In this document: piece by piece, positions 23,995-34,012 of the stretch
Numbering within the stretch: the stretch's first letter is position 1
How the letters are laid out: each line of letters begins with the position of its first letter
NCBI GenBank assembly: GCA_017893485.1
Contig: CM030361.1
Span: forward strand, 306,929,224-306,993,223
Reading direction: 5' to 3'
DNA length: 64,000 nt
DNA from: Hemerocallis citrina
Taxonomy: Eukaryota > Streptophyta > Magnoliopsida > Asparagales > Asphodelaceae
Notes under the pieces: model-generated
The model's database searches: none
What the model saw: the letters and a program-made list of their open reading frames with translations, nothing else
Told to the model about the DNA's origin: nothing
Made by a program: the position numbers and the translations under genes

Positions 23995-25494
23995 CTAACC
24001 GCTGTTATCCTTTTGTAGCTTCTTGGCCCCTTCCTCTTCCGTCGTCTTTCTCTTCGACCCGGAAGCGGATCCTCCGAAACTCGGGAGGCACTCGTCCTCC
24101 TCCGCTCGAATATATTTCTCGCATCTAAGGAGAAGGTCGGCGAAGTTGTGCGGGGGCTTTTTGGCGAGGGACGACCGAAGGTTGGAGTTGAGGACATTGG
24201 ATTGGAATGCGACGGTCGCCACTGACTGGTCGAGGGAGGTGATGAACCTGACCTCCGCAGTGAACCTCCTCACATAGTCCCTTAACTTTTCTCCCCTCTC
24301 CTGTCGGAGGTGGAGTAGGGAGAGGCTGGTCTTCTCCGTTCGTCTGCTGCTCACAAAGTGGGTTATGAAGAGTGTTTCGAACTGCTCAAAAGAGAAGATG
24401 GAAGAGGGAGCGAGTCGAGAGTACCATTCCCGAGCCGAACCCTTAAGGGTGGCGGGGAAGGTTTTGCAGAGCATGGCGTCGGAAGCTTGGTGGATTAGCA
24501 TCAAGGTCTTGAAGCTCTCGACATGATCAACAGGGTCTGATTCCCCCGAATATGTTTCAAACTGTGGAGGCTTGAAACCCCTCGGGATGGGAGCCTCCAT
24601 GATAGTCCGGGAGAATGGGGGTCTGCCGGGGCGGACGGTCCTACCTCTAGACTCTTCCTCTTTGTCCATTCGAGCGATGCATCTCTCCATCTCCTGGAGA
24701 CGGCGGTAGAGAGCATCGTCCCTTCGGTGGTAGTCGATCGAGCCCCTGGACTCGTCTTCATAGGAGGGGGAGCGGGGACTACGGCGGCGGTAGTCTTGGG
24801 AGCGGCGAGGACTATGGTGATTAGGAGCCGGAGGAGGTGTTATGGACCGAGGACGGGGACTTGGTACCCGTGGGGGTGTCGGAACCCTTTGGGCATTGTT
24901 GTTGGCGGGGCGAAGGTTGAGGGCTTGCAACACTGTTGTTTGGAATTGTAGGAACTCAGCACGAGTGATGGGCGCCTCATTATTCCTCGGATGATGCCGA
25001 CCAGCAGGGGAATGCGGTCCCCTCCTATGATGCTCGGGGGATTCCCTCCGACCCCTTCGGTCCGGGGACCTCCTGGTGTCTCGGTGGTGAGGAGATCGCT
25101 CACCTGGATGTTGTTGGCGGGAGGCTCCCTCTCGGGCCCGCTTATCATCCAGGCGGTGGCAAAGATCCTCATCCTTTTGCCGGTTTAGAATGGTATTGCG
25201 GAGGTCGGAAGCTCGAGGATGGTGGGAAGCCATGGAATCCGAGGAGGCATTGTGGATGGACACGTGGTCCAGGTGGAGGGGTTGTTTCTGCGGGTCGGGG
25301 CGCGAGACCCCCGCGGCGGCATTTGAAGGGTCCGTGGGACCATTAAGAGGTTGCTGATTTGGAAGAGGAGGTAGATCCTCGGTCTGCGGCGGAAGCTGCC
25401 CCTGTTGATGAGTGGGTTGGAGGGGTACTTCTTGTTGCTGATCTGGATTGGGCCCACGATTGGATCCCCTTGATCTTACTTTTCTTGGCGGCAT
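23995..25494 (-). CDS. Tat-1 Gag
   Basis: 499 codons, intact, starting MPPRKVRSRGSNRG 75 bases after the 5' LTR. The N-terminal 260 residues are Pro/Arg/Ser-rich and disordered-looking, with DYRRRSPRSPSYEDESRG-like charged segments. The capsid-like retrotransposon Gag domain spans roughly residues 300-455: GFKPPQFETYSGESDP, TFPATLKGSAREWYSRL, FEQFETLFITHF and LRDYVRRFTAEVRFI. It ends KKLQKDNSG at a stop; the zinc finger follows in the same frame, so the stop is either a mutation or a readthrough point. Gag packages element RNA in cytoplasmic particles. Confidence 0.9.
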   Translation of the reverse strand: MPPRKVRSRGSNRGPNPDQQQEVPLQPTHQQGQLPPQTEDLPPLPNQQPLNGPTDPSNAAAGVSRPDPQKQPLHLDHVSIHNASSDSMASHHPRASDLRNTILNRQKDEDLCHRLDDKRAREGASRQQHPGERSPHHRDTRRSPDRRGRRESPEHHRRGPHSPAGRHHPRNNEAPITRAEFLQFQTTVLQALNLRPANNNAQRVPTPPRVPSPRPRSITPPPAPNHHSPRRSQDYRRRSPRSPSYEDESRGSIDYHRRDDALYRRLQEMERCIARMDKEEESRGRTVRPGRPPFSRTIMEAPIPRGFKPPQFETYSGESDPVDHVESFKTLMLIHQASDAMLCKTFPATLKGSAREWYSRLAPSSIFSFEQFETLFITHFVSSRRTEKTSLSLLHLRQERGEKLRDYVRRFTAEVRFITSLDQSVATVAFQSNVLNSNLRSSLAKKPPHNFADLLLRCEKYIRAEEDECLPSFGGSASGSKRKTTEEEGAKKLQKDNSG

Positions 25495-25550
25495 GACTGG
25501 AGAAGATCTTTCCGACAGGAAGAGGAGGAGCTGTTATTCGTCTGAGTTTC

Positions 25551-25567
25551 CCACAGACGGCGCCAAT
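25551..25567 (-). promoter_or_regulatory. Tat-1 primer binding site
   Basis: On the minus strand the 5' LTR is followed, after GA, by TTGGCGCCGTCTGTGGG. The first part, TGGCGCCGT, matches the complement of the 3' end of plant tRNA-Asp. The same sequence follows the LTR of Tat-2 at 41558, which confirms the pairing of the two elements. Confidence 0.85.
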
Positions 25568-25568
25568 C

Positions 25569-26189
25569 TATTACCGCTGAATCTGGTGTGGGGGTAAACA
25601 GATAGAATTTATGGGTTCGTGGAAAAACCTGAATAGCGAATCCAAGCCTGTTCGTCGAAATTGGGCTGCTGACTCCCGCGGCTCACCTGCAAGGAAGTGC
25701 GATATACCGGGGTTGATTCCGGCGATGCACCCTCCGACGCTCTTGTCAGTAACCAGTGATATGATTAAGAAAGAGCTTTAATTGAAAAAAGTGTGATTAC
25801 CCTGTAACAGTGGTAGGTCGGAGGTATTTATAGTCGCCAGGGGAATTTGATTAGGGGCCTAATTTCCTGTGATTCTGTTAGGAGTAAAATCCTCACGATC
25901 AGTTTAGGAAACTGATCCCTAATTCCCGGTGAGAGGATAACTGCGGATCAGGACCGTTGATTTAGTCAAATCAAAGACCCTGATTTCCTCCTGCTGATTT
26001 GGGTTTGTCTCGGATCGGGACTCGTACCCAGTTGGAGTGGATCCGTTCGCGGGTTATTGGATCTGTGAAGGGGAGATCCAGTGCCCGTCTCAGACCCGGT
26101 TGTAAGTAAAATTACCGTTTTACCCCTGAGCTTCAAGATTCGTGCTCGATTTGGACGGTTCTGATTTAATCCCATTTTTAGCCATATCA
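25569..26189 (-). repeat. Tat-1 5' LTR
   Basis: Direct copy of 13099-13718 with about 20 differences by eye. The outer end is intact (CA at 26188-26189 on the plus strand); the inner end reads TATTACCGCTG, with TG changed to TA. It drives minus-strand gag-pol. Confidence 0.95.
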
Positions 26190-26194
26190 GTTGT

Positions 26195-26694
26195 AGAGTG
26201 TGTGTGCTCTCTCTAGTGGTGGGAGAGATCTACATGTTTGGCAAGGTTGTTGTCAAACGCCGTAGGGTATTCTTGTATTTTTTCAAGAATAATGAAAAAT
26301 CTAAAGTGGGTTGCTTGGGAACTGGATGTAGGTCAGGAGGACGTAACCAGGATACATCGCTGTGTACTCGGTGGTTGACTCTCTCTGTAGTTGTATTTTT
26401 TTTACTTGCATTTCAATTTTTCTGTGTTTTATTTGAAAACTTGTCTGGCAAGTCGACTGAGTCTCCTTTAGAAGTCGACTGATCAGACTTGTATAAAATA
26501 CTCTTCGAACATTTGTCTGGTAAGTCGACTATGTTTCCGCTATAAGTCGACTGATCAGACTTGTATAAAATACTCTTCTTATCTGACACCATAGCCAACT
26601 GTATTCTCTTTTTAAGTCGACTAGACAGAACAAAGAGTTCAATTTCTTAATTAATTTTTATGCAATACTATTCACCCCCCTAGTGTTATTTTGC
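26195..26694 (+). repeat. LTR-B, right part
   Basis: Continuation of 12122-13098 after Tat-1. It contains AAGTCGACTGA-type palindromes at 26452, 26474, 26523, 26543 and 26614 and a 30-base unit (GATCAGACTTGTATAAAATA) twice. Near its end ACTATTCACCCCCCTAGTG resembles SIRE LTR ends. The exact border with the following hAT fragment is uncertain. Confidence 0.65.
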
Positions 26695-28936
26695 TTTGCC
26701 TATAGTATCCAACAAGACCGGCCAAATAGATAGTTATAGCTACGATCACGATCTCGTTCGTAGAGAAATGACTAAGTTAGTAATTAGAGATGAATTACCT
26801 TATTCATTTGCTGAAAGTAGGAATGTAGAGACCTTTGTACAAACCGCATTAAACCCCTATTATAAAAAAATTCCTAGGAATGTAGTAAAGGGTGATTGTA
26901 AATTAGTTTACAATAAGCCTACGGATTTTTTAGTAGCAACACTTACGTCACTAAACACTAGAGTTTCTTTGAGATCGGATGGGTGGGTAGGAGTGAACGA
27001 CGTTCCAATAATGTGTGTAACATGTCATTGGATAGATTCCGATTGGCTACTTCAAAAGATGATAATTTCATTCAGATTTGTTAGGTACCCACATAAGGGT
27101 GAGATAATTGCCACACACATCATGGAAGCATGTAACAATTTTGTATTTTTGATAAAGTTTTTGCTATTGGTTTTGATAATGTCTCTAATAATACTAAGTC
27201 AATTGCTAGTTTGCTAATTACACTTAATCGTTTAGAACCGAAAATTTTTCATGTTAGGTGTGCTTGCCATATTTTAAATCTTTGTGTACAAGATGCACTT
27301 AAATATGGATACGATAAAATTGAGGTAATGAAAAATTGTGTTCATTTTATTACGTTGAGTGGTCCAATATATCAAGCTTTTCATGATTGGTGTCAACTTA
27401 GGAAAATTGTATTTAAACGTTTTCCTAAATATGTTACACATCTTTGGAATTCAACTTTTGATGAATTCAACTTTTGATTTATTAAGTGTTGTTCTTCACT
27501 ATCGTTTTAATCTTAGAGAATTTTGTATTGCAATGGGTATGCAAGATTGTATGTTAGATGATGATTTTTGGTTTTTTGTCGATAGTTTGTACAAAATTTT
27601 AGAACCTTTTAATGATGCTACTTTACAATTTTTACAAACATATACATCTACATCTAGTGGTATTTTACTTAAAATTGTCACTATGATGACAACAATTAAA
27701 GATTTGGTAAATGAAGCTTTTATTGGAGAAATGGTTTATGCCGCTTATATTAAAATTTTAAAATATTTTCATCCCCTTCCTATGTTATATTGTGTAGCTC
27801 GTGTAATGAATCTCATGATTAAGTTAGATGGCACCAAAAATCTAATTGAGATTTTTTATACTTATGCTCCACACGAAGAAATAAATGATTTTGACCATGT
27901 TTTTTTCATTACGAAATTTGAAAATGTTTTGAATAGTTTATATGATAGTTACGATAGAATTTATTCATCTAACACTATAGAAACACAAAATGTTAGTTCT
28001 TCTTCTTCTTCTATGTTATCAAAGGGAAAAGTTCTTGCCACTAGTAGTGTTTTAAATCTCTTAAAATTAAAAAAAAACAAGAACCAATTCACCAAATGAG
28101 TTGAATTGGTATAATGCACAACCCCCCATTGATAATGTAGTAGATGTGTTTTCTTTTTGAAAAACTAATGAACATATTTTTAGTATTCTACTATTCTTTC
28201 TCTCATGGCTAAATATTTGCTAACGGTACCGGTGTCAACCGTTGCATCGGAAAGTGCTTTTTCTCTTGGTGGCAGGATTATGAGCCCGAACAAGAATTGC
28301 TTGACGGCAAAAAATTTGGAGATGTTGGTATGCACCAAAGATTGGATGAAAGCGGAAGAGAGGACTCAAGATTTACAAGAATCAAACGGATCAACAAGTA
28401 ACGACGAGTGAAGAAATAGTAGAATTTAATTTATATAATGTATTGTAAATAATTGGGAAAATTTAGGAGGATGAGATTCTATATTTAGGTTAAGTAGAAG
28501 TGCACGACAATAGTCCAATGCCTTCTCTTTAATTTAAATAAAGGTCATCTCGATCTCTAAATTCAAATAACTCCTTTGTTTTGTAATTTTATCTAATTTG
28601 TATGAAATTGTATTCATGAACTTGATTTTATTTAACATCATGTAATTTATCAAATCAACTAAAATTTGGTTTTAATTTCTTTTATTTATTAGTCCTTTGC
28701 AATTGTTATGAAATATTGAAATTAACATTTAATACTTGATCTTTCATCTTCCTAAAAAAAATACACTAATTAAACCGGCCCGGCCCAGCCCCCACCCTAG
28801 GGGCCGGGAGCTAGGTCCGGGCCAAGATTTTCGCAAAGAGGCCCGACCCGCATATTGGGGGAGCCCGGCCTTTGTTGGCCCGGGACCGGGCAAAGCCCGG
28901 GCGGTCCCGGCCTGGCCCGGCCCAAATGCCACCCTT
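26695..28936 (+). pseudogene. hAT transposase fragment (hAT-1), 5' truncated
   Basis: Plus-strand remnant of a hAT-superfamily transposase related to hAT-2 in this window. It begins after the BED zinc finger at GQIDSYSYDHDLVRREM. It keeps the core with VRCACHILNLCVQDALK (27255-27305), the middle RNase-H-like part (MYAAYIKILKYFHPLPMLYC, with local changes) at 27700-27800, and the C-terminal hATC dimerisation region LTVPVSTVASESAFSLGG with NLEMLVCTKDWMK at 28215-28355. Frameshifts near 27215 and 27475 and a gap near 28100 break it. GC-rich subterminal sequence (CCGGCCCGGCCCAG) and a probable right terminus near GCCACCCTTA (28930-28939) follow. The left terminus was lost at LTR-B. Confidence 0.85.
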
Positions 28937-29609
28937 ACGGTCGACCGTGCGGTCGAACGGTTCTTTTCTTGGTTACTCGTTTTGATTTTTACGAACCCTC
29001 TATTCACCATTTTCTATAATATTGGTTTATTGAAATACTTCTTCTTCTGTTCTATACCTCGCATCTATATTGGGAAAATCTCAAATCTATGATACCATGA
29101 AGATCTCTTCCTGTATATCAAAAAGTTTTGCTATCAACGGTATCATATAAGTAGATTTTGCTCTGCTTTCAAAAATTATTATATTTCCTAAATTCATCTC
29201 ATGCTTTATCTTGTTCCCCAAATTAACCTCTTATTTTGCTTAATGAATGTTATTTTCATTTACAAATGGCTTTTAGTGAAGTATGTTATATACTTAATTT
29301 ATGCTTGTCTTTTGCCCCCTCTTGGTGCATTCCAAAAAGGAGGAGAATATTTTTAAGAATGTTTTTAAATGAAAGTAAATATAATATTGAATATTATTAT
29401 TTCTTCTTCATATATCTTCTATGAAATTCTGTTTAATAGGAAGTATTGAATTAAGGGAGAGTATTTACAAATCTCTCTTGCTCAATTTATCTATGAAAAT
29501 CTATATTACAGGAAGTAATAAATTCAGGGGGAGTATTTATATGCCTTACTGTTTTATTTTTACTTTCAACATTCAAAGACATGATTTGTTCACACCAAAA
29601 TGGAGAGAT
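28937..29609 (+). other. E1 3' internal region and purine tract
   Basis: AT-rich, no gene. It has CCAAAAAGGAGGAGAAT near 29330, CAGGGGGAG near 29524 and ACCAAAATGGAGAGAT at 29594-29609 immediately before the 3' LTR, the last being the likely polypurine primer. A GGTCGACCG palindrome lies at 28938-28948 right after the hAT end. Confidence 0.6.
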
Positions 29610-30602
29610 TGTTGACTCTTAGTTTGGTGTGCACAAAACATGTCCATAAATACTAATAAGTTTAAATTAAGTTGTTCAGATTTTCAGGTTAAAATAATAT
29701 CAATAAGAGATCAAAAGAAATTCAAGAATAAGCAAATAAGGAAAGCAATAAAGAAAGATCGCAAGATCAAGTAAAAAATAAAGTTATTCAAAAATAGCAC
29801 ATGTTGATTAGTGCCCAAGAAAGCTATCAAGATCAGTTGTTGTTATTCCTTATTTGTGAGATTTTATCTGTATTTGATTGATTGATGATTGATTAGTATA
29901 TGGTAAGAATATAAAGTAGATTCGTTATGAACAGCATGATAACGGTCGACCGCACCTCATGTCGGTCGACCGCATCGCAGTCGACTGCACCTCACAGCAA
30001 CATAATGAAGCATTTGACCATTCATCTCTCGACTTTTCATCAAAAAGATGAACGATCGACTGCATTTAAATTGCGGTCGAGCGTACTTTGCGCTGTTCAC
30101 TCTTTTGGAATGTATCATTTCTAATTTTGATAGAGACACTTTCCCGTCTATATAATTGGACGAACCCACTGAGTATTCCTCACCTATTACTTCTGAGAAA
30201 AATCTTCTGAACTAATCTTTCAATAATCAATCCGAGTGTGTGTGATAACCATTTATATTCTTCAGTCAGAATCATTAAGGATCTTGAGTTTTTTTTTTCT
30301 TTTCTTCCACTTCGGTGAGATTGACGGAACTTGTGTTAGAAGTCCTGTGGGTGTAATAGGTCTCTCGGCCTGAATCCGAGAATTACTGTACAAAGGTTTG
30401 AGTATAGTGAAATGCTTGTGGCGGAGAATTGTTACAAGTAGGTGGCGTGGACGTAGACCTAGAGGTCGAACCACGTTATATCGCTGCGTCACTTGTACTA
30501 TCTGTATTTGATTTTCTTATCTCTTCTTATTTACTTTGCTATTCATTTTAATTTTTTTAATTCTGCACAATCACCCTATTCACCCCCCTAGAGTGATTTC
30601 CA
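29610..30602 (+). repeat. E1 3' LTR
   Basis: 993 bases, TGTTGACTCTTAG...GAGTGATTTCCA, matching the 5' LTR along its length with scattered substitutions and small indels. It is followed by the AATCC target duplication (30603-30607). Confidence 0.9.
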
Positions 30603-30607
30603 AATCC

Positions 30608-31245
30608 ATAATAGAACAATTTAAAGAATCGAATATAACGCCAAGACTACTACTGCACAAAGCACTAATGGAAATAAGGTTCATAGATAAATGAGGAGCA
30701 TAAAGAACATAAGGTAATGTGAGAGTGAGAGAGCTAATAAATCCTGAGTGTGTAGTGAGAAGTTGTGAGCCATCGGCTATGTGAAGGGATGAAGTGTAAG
30801 AAGAAAATGGAATGCTGGTGGTGAGCAGTGTATAATTATTAGTAAGATGATGTGATGCAGCAGAATCTAAAATTCAAGAAAAATTTATACCAGAAGTAAC
30901 AGATCATGCAGGAGAAGAAGGGCCAGCATTGACAGACTGACCCAAGAGTTTGAGTTTCAGCTGAGCAAGGCGATGCTGAAAATTGACCCAATCAGCATGA
31001 GCTGACAAATCTGGAGTAATGGTCGTGTTCGGGGGAATGAGCAAGGGAAGAAATATCTAGTTTGGGTGGGGGAAGGAGTTGTTGTTGTTGTTATTGTCGA
31101 TGTGTTGTCGTTGCAGTGTTGGGGAGTTGAAGTAGATGTTGAGTTTGGTGATGAAGAAGACCGTGGAAGTAGGAGTTAGGGTTTGAGATAGAGTAATTAG
31201 GGTTGAGAAAAGAGACTAGGGTTATGAATTAATGCTCTTATACCA
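30608..31245 (-). pseudogene. Old copia (E0), 5' part: protease region and leader
   Basis: Minus-strand continuation of 5990-8142. From right to left: PBS complement (31234-31245, TGGTATAAGAGC on the minus strand), a shortened gag leader (about 30900-31200, with QFSASPCSAETQT-like text in a broken frame), then the protease/linker region with SAASHHLTNNYTLLT, SLHIADGSQLL and SLTLPYVLYAPHLSMNLIS at 30620-30880, the typical copia pattern before GAG-pre-integrase. Most of gag, including the zinc knuckle, is missing. The active-site word reads LDSAAS. It ends at 30608 where E1 begins. Confidence 0.85.
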
Positions 31246-31398
31246 TGTTAAGGTTAACAAAGAGATTTGAGAATAAAATTTTGGATTGATTATAATTGAG
31301 TACAATGTCTTCCATATATAGGAGGGAAGCAAATACTAAAATAATACATATTCTGATATGAAACTAAATAACTATTATAATATCTAGTAGTGTTCATC
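31246..31398 (-). repeat. Candidate short 5' LTR of E0
   Basis: Begins TGTTAAGGTTAAC directly beside the PBS and may end near ...GTTCATCA, about 150 bases. A short LTR fits Ale/Retrofit-type copia elements. No second copy was found at the left end, so the outer limit is a guess. Confidence 0.4.
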
Positions 31399-31744
31399 AA
31401 CTGTGACTCAAATTCACAGCCTTCCTTGTTGCTTGGGCTGGCCCACACCTTGAGGCAGGTGAGGCGGCCGCGTCAGACCCCCGAATTTTGTGTAATTTTA
31501 GGGCCTCCAAATTGTAATCCTCTTGTAAATATAGGCATGTACCAACTAAGGAATGGGACTCAAATGTGATCATGAATGGGACCCATGTGAGCGACCAACT
31601 ATATAGCTAGGGCCTAACTTTGTGTATATATACGTACATGAGATGGCTTGTCTCTCTCAAAAAGAAAACCCTAGAGAGCTATAGGTTATACCTGTATGTA
31701 TATGATGGGCCCATAAGAAGGGGAGAGAGATGTATGATGCATAA
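31399..31744. other. Spacer, promoter-like
   Basis: No gene seen. TATATATA (31625-31632) is followed within 45 bases by CTCTCTCAAAAAG and AAAACCCTAGAGAG, a plant-promoter-like arrangement, but no coding sequence follows because MITE-1 starts at 31745. Confidence 0.3.
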
Positions 31745-32449
31745 GAGCATCTGTAGTCATTGAAGGTGAAAATATGGATATATGGATAAATGAAAATAAG
31801 AATCGAACTTTTGCTGCACTCGTTAAAATCTATTTTTTAGCGTTCTAACGTAAAATAATAAGCGACGGCACATGAAGGGCCGTCAGAGAGGGGAAAAAAT
31901 AATTAATTTTGTGGGACGGCACTCGAAGTGCCGTCCGATCGTAAAAAAAAAAAAAAAATTAATACATGGAGCGACGGCACATGAAGTGCCGTCGGAGACG
32001 AAGAAAAAAAAAAGTCGTTGGATTGTGAAAAAGGGCCATCAAATAGCCGTTGGATTGTGAACTTTTTTTTTTTAATATATACCAAAGGACGGCACGTGAA
32101 GTGCCGTCCGGGAACTAGGGAAAGAGTGGGACGGCACTCGAAGTGCCGTCCAAGGATATTTTGTTTTGGGTTTTTTTAATTCTTTTTGGGGCTTTTTAAT
32201 TGCAAAAAATTAATTTATTTTTCAACGGACGGCACTTGAAGTGCCGTTCGACGGAGAAAATTTTAATTTTTGGGTGGGACGGCACTTGAAGTGCCGTCGT
32301 TCAAATATGAATAATTCTCAAAACGATTCTCATTTATAGCACACGACTGTAACGATTTATCGATAACATGAATATTTGGCAAACGAGTGCAGTACGTTTT
32401 TAACTAAATATCCATTTTATCGATATTTGACAAACGTCTAGAGATGCTC
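31745..32449. mobile_element. MITE-1, PIF/Harbinger-like, with seven internal palindromes
   Basis: Starts GAGCATCTGTAGTC and ends in the inverted copy ...GTCTAGAGATGCTC, flanked by TAA (31742-31744) and TTA (32450-32452), of the TWA target type of PIF/Harbinger elements. Inside are seven copies of a 21-23 bp palindrome of the form GACGGCAC-NTGAA-GTGCCGTC: 31864, 31915, 31973, 32087, 32129, 32227 and 32278. It encodes no transposase. MITE-2 at 39814 belongs to the same family. Confidence 0.85.
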
Positions 32450-32856
32450 TTAGGGCAATTGGTTATGTTCATGATCATTAATAAATTTTAAAAATTGGAT
32501 TTACAAACAATTGTATTTGATATACTCCATATTTTATTAATGAATGCATATGCACTAAATTAACTAGCTGACACAACAGCCTGCCCACACAAACTCATGC
32601 ATGCATTCACAGTCATCAACACTCCCACCCATCCTCTCTCTTTCTCTCTCTATAAAAATCAATGCAACTCTCTCTCTCCCTCTCTTCTCTAAATAGACTA
32701 AATTTCAACACATACTCACATGCATACTGACAAAATACTCAATAGTACGTCCACATGTAAAAGCAATTTCACCGATTATGAATTGTCATTTTTATTTTTG
32801 ACAATTCAAAGAAGAACTTTTCAAAAAATAGCAATAAATTGCTATTGCTATATATA
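32450..32856 (+). promoter_or_regulatory. Candidate plant promoter with TATA box and CT-rich leader
   Basis: CTCTATAAAAATC at about 32649-32661 follows a (TC)-rich tract and is followed by another CTCTCTCTCTCCCTC tract (32670-32690), the usual plant core-promoter/leader layout. Downstream sequence is taken over by the Tip100-like MITE at 32857, so no gene can be assigned. Confidence 0.35.
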
Positions 32857-33534
32857 CAGGGGCGTAGCTATCTGGTTCCGAGGGAGTGCGGCTGCGCCCT
32901 CTCGGATTTCGGTTGCATGAGAAGTATATAAATAGGATAATCCAACAATTCAATTTCACCAATCTGTTGTAGTCTAGGTTGTTAGGATAATTGGATCTCA
33001 TTCTAAGAGAACCTAGGTTCAAATCCCGGCAACATAATTTTTTTTTACTTTTTTTTTTTTGAAAATTTAGGTTTTTTTTTTCTTCCTAATTTCTGAACAA
33101 AATTGAATTTAGTTTTTACTTTTATTTGAAATTTTAATTTCTTCTTTTAAATGACCAAAATAAAAAATTATTTGACGACAGTGGGAGTTGAAGCCATTGC
33201 CTTCTAAAAATTGAAGTCAAACACACTAATCCATTGCACACAGTGTGAGTTTGCATTTCATTTACATTTGATGAATAATCACTGATGCTTGTAGCTAATT
33301 TTTTGACATTTAGTGAAGTGTCCAAGAATTTTGATAAATAATTATTGCTCTGATGCACACACTATAAAGTGTCCAAGGGTTTTATTGTCAAAGAAAATGT
33401 CTATTAGTGATTGTAATAGTTTATGACATTTGGTATTAATATATAATGTTTTGAGGAATATAAATGTATTTGTTATAATTTATTATTTTTAATAGTAAGA
33501 TCGCACCCCCTGAATGAAAATCCTGGCTACGCCA

Positions 33535-33537
<3 letters not shown>
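32857..33537. mobile_element. Non-autonomous hAT element, Tip100-like
   Basis: 681 bases with imperfect terminal inverted repeats CAGGGGCGTAGCT and GGCTACGCCACTG, which resemble the CAGGGGCGGAGCC ends of Tip100-type hAT transposons. The flanks are TATATATA on both sides, consistent with an 8-bp target duplication. On the right the repeat has expanded to (TA)n. It is AT-rich with no transposase frame. Confidence 0.8.

Positions 33538-33594
<57 letters not shown>
33538..33594. repeat. (TA)n microsatellite, left
   Basis: About 57 bases of pure TA between the Tip100-like element and the foldback. It is the left half of the TA tract into which the foldback inserted. Confidence 0.95.
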
Positions 33595-33598
<4 letters not shown>

Positions 33599-33960
33599 AA
33601 AGGATCCGTTGCACACTACTTTGGTGCTCACCGCGTGAACACAACGCCTTCGGGCGTTCATATCGAAAATCCGAACCGTTTACATTGATCTACACATCTA
33701 AATTAGTCTAAATATGTAAAATTAAATCATTTGAAATTCATTTGCCCATTCATCATGTGACTATAAAAACAATGAATTTCAGCCATACAATTTTGTAACA
33801 CTTCAATGAATGGGCAAATGAATTTCAAATGATTTGATTTTACATATTTAGACTAATTTAGATGTGTAGATCAATGTGAACGGTTCGGATTTTCGATATG
33901 AACGCCCGAAGGCATAGTGTTCACGCGGTGAGCACCAAAGTAGTGTGCAACGGATCCTTT

Positions 33961-33964
<4 letters not shown>
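33595..33964. mobile_element. Foldback MITE in a (TA)n tract
   Basis: Two arms of about 155-160 bases are nearly perfect inverted copies: AGGGAAAGGATCCGTTGCAC at the left and its complement ending GGATCCTTTCCCT at the right, meeting around a 50-base loop near 33780. TA microsatellite stands on both sides. This arrangement is like the Micron-type MITEs of rice that sit in TA tracts. The whole can form a very long RNA hairpin if transcribed. Confidence 0.9.

Positions 33965-34008
<44 letters not shown>
33965..34008. repeat. (TA)n microsatellite, right
   Basis: About 44 bases of TA repeat continuing the tract from the left side of the foldback. Confidence 0.95.

Positions 34009-34012
<4 letters not shown>

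Larger units (their letters stand above)
13099..26189 (-). mobile_element. Tat-1: Ty3/gypsy Tat (Retand-type) retrotransposon, 13.1 kb
   Basis: Flanked by the perfect 5-bp repeat GTTGT (13094-13098 and 26190-26194), with LTRs at 13099-13718 and 25569-26189. Gag-pol lies on the minus strand, so the right LTR is the 5' LTR. A second, archaeal-type RNase H after the usual one marks the Tat lineage, and a plus-strand antisense cassette between pol and the 3' LTR matches the additional ORFs described for Retand-type elements. By eye the LTRs differ at about 20 of 620 positions. The element is dead: reverse transcriptase has lost its palm and pol carries stops and frameshifts. It sits inside LTR-B. 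Confidence 0.93.
8143..30602 (+). mobile_element. SIRE-like copia element E1 with nested insertions (22.5 kb)
   Basis: Two related LTRs (8143-9119 and 29610-30602) face the same way, and the whole is bounded by the perfect 5-bp direct repeat AATCC (8138-8142 and 30603-30607). An initiator-Met primer binding site follows the left LTR and a purine tract precedes the right one. The inside holds a gag pseudogene, an envelope-like ORF, an orphan LTR (LTR-B) itself carrying Tat-1, and a truncated hAT. Almost all of pol is missing: the protease start is joined to the envelope-like ORF near 11125. E1 inserted into E0. Confidence 0.85.

Noticed and set aside
31864..32298. CRISPR-like array of short palindromic repeats
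   Set aside because: Repeats are about 21 bp with irregular spacing of 40-120 bp, spacers are low-complexity, there are no cas genes, and the whole lies within a TIR element in plant DNA.
33514..33711. Tyr/Ile repeat protein on the plus strand
   Set aside because: It translates the TA microsatellite and the end of a MITE.
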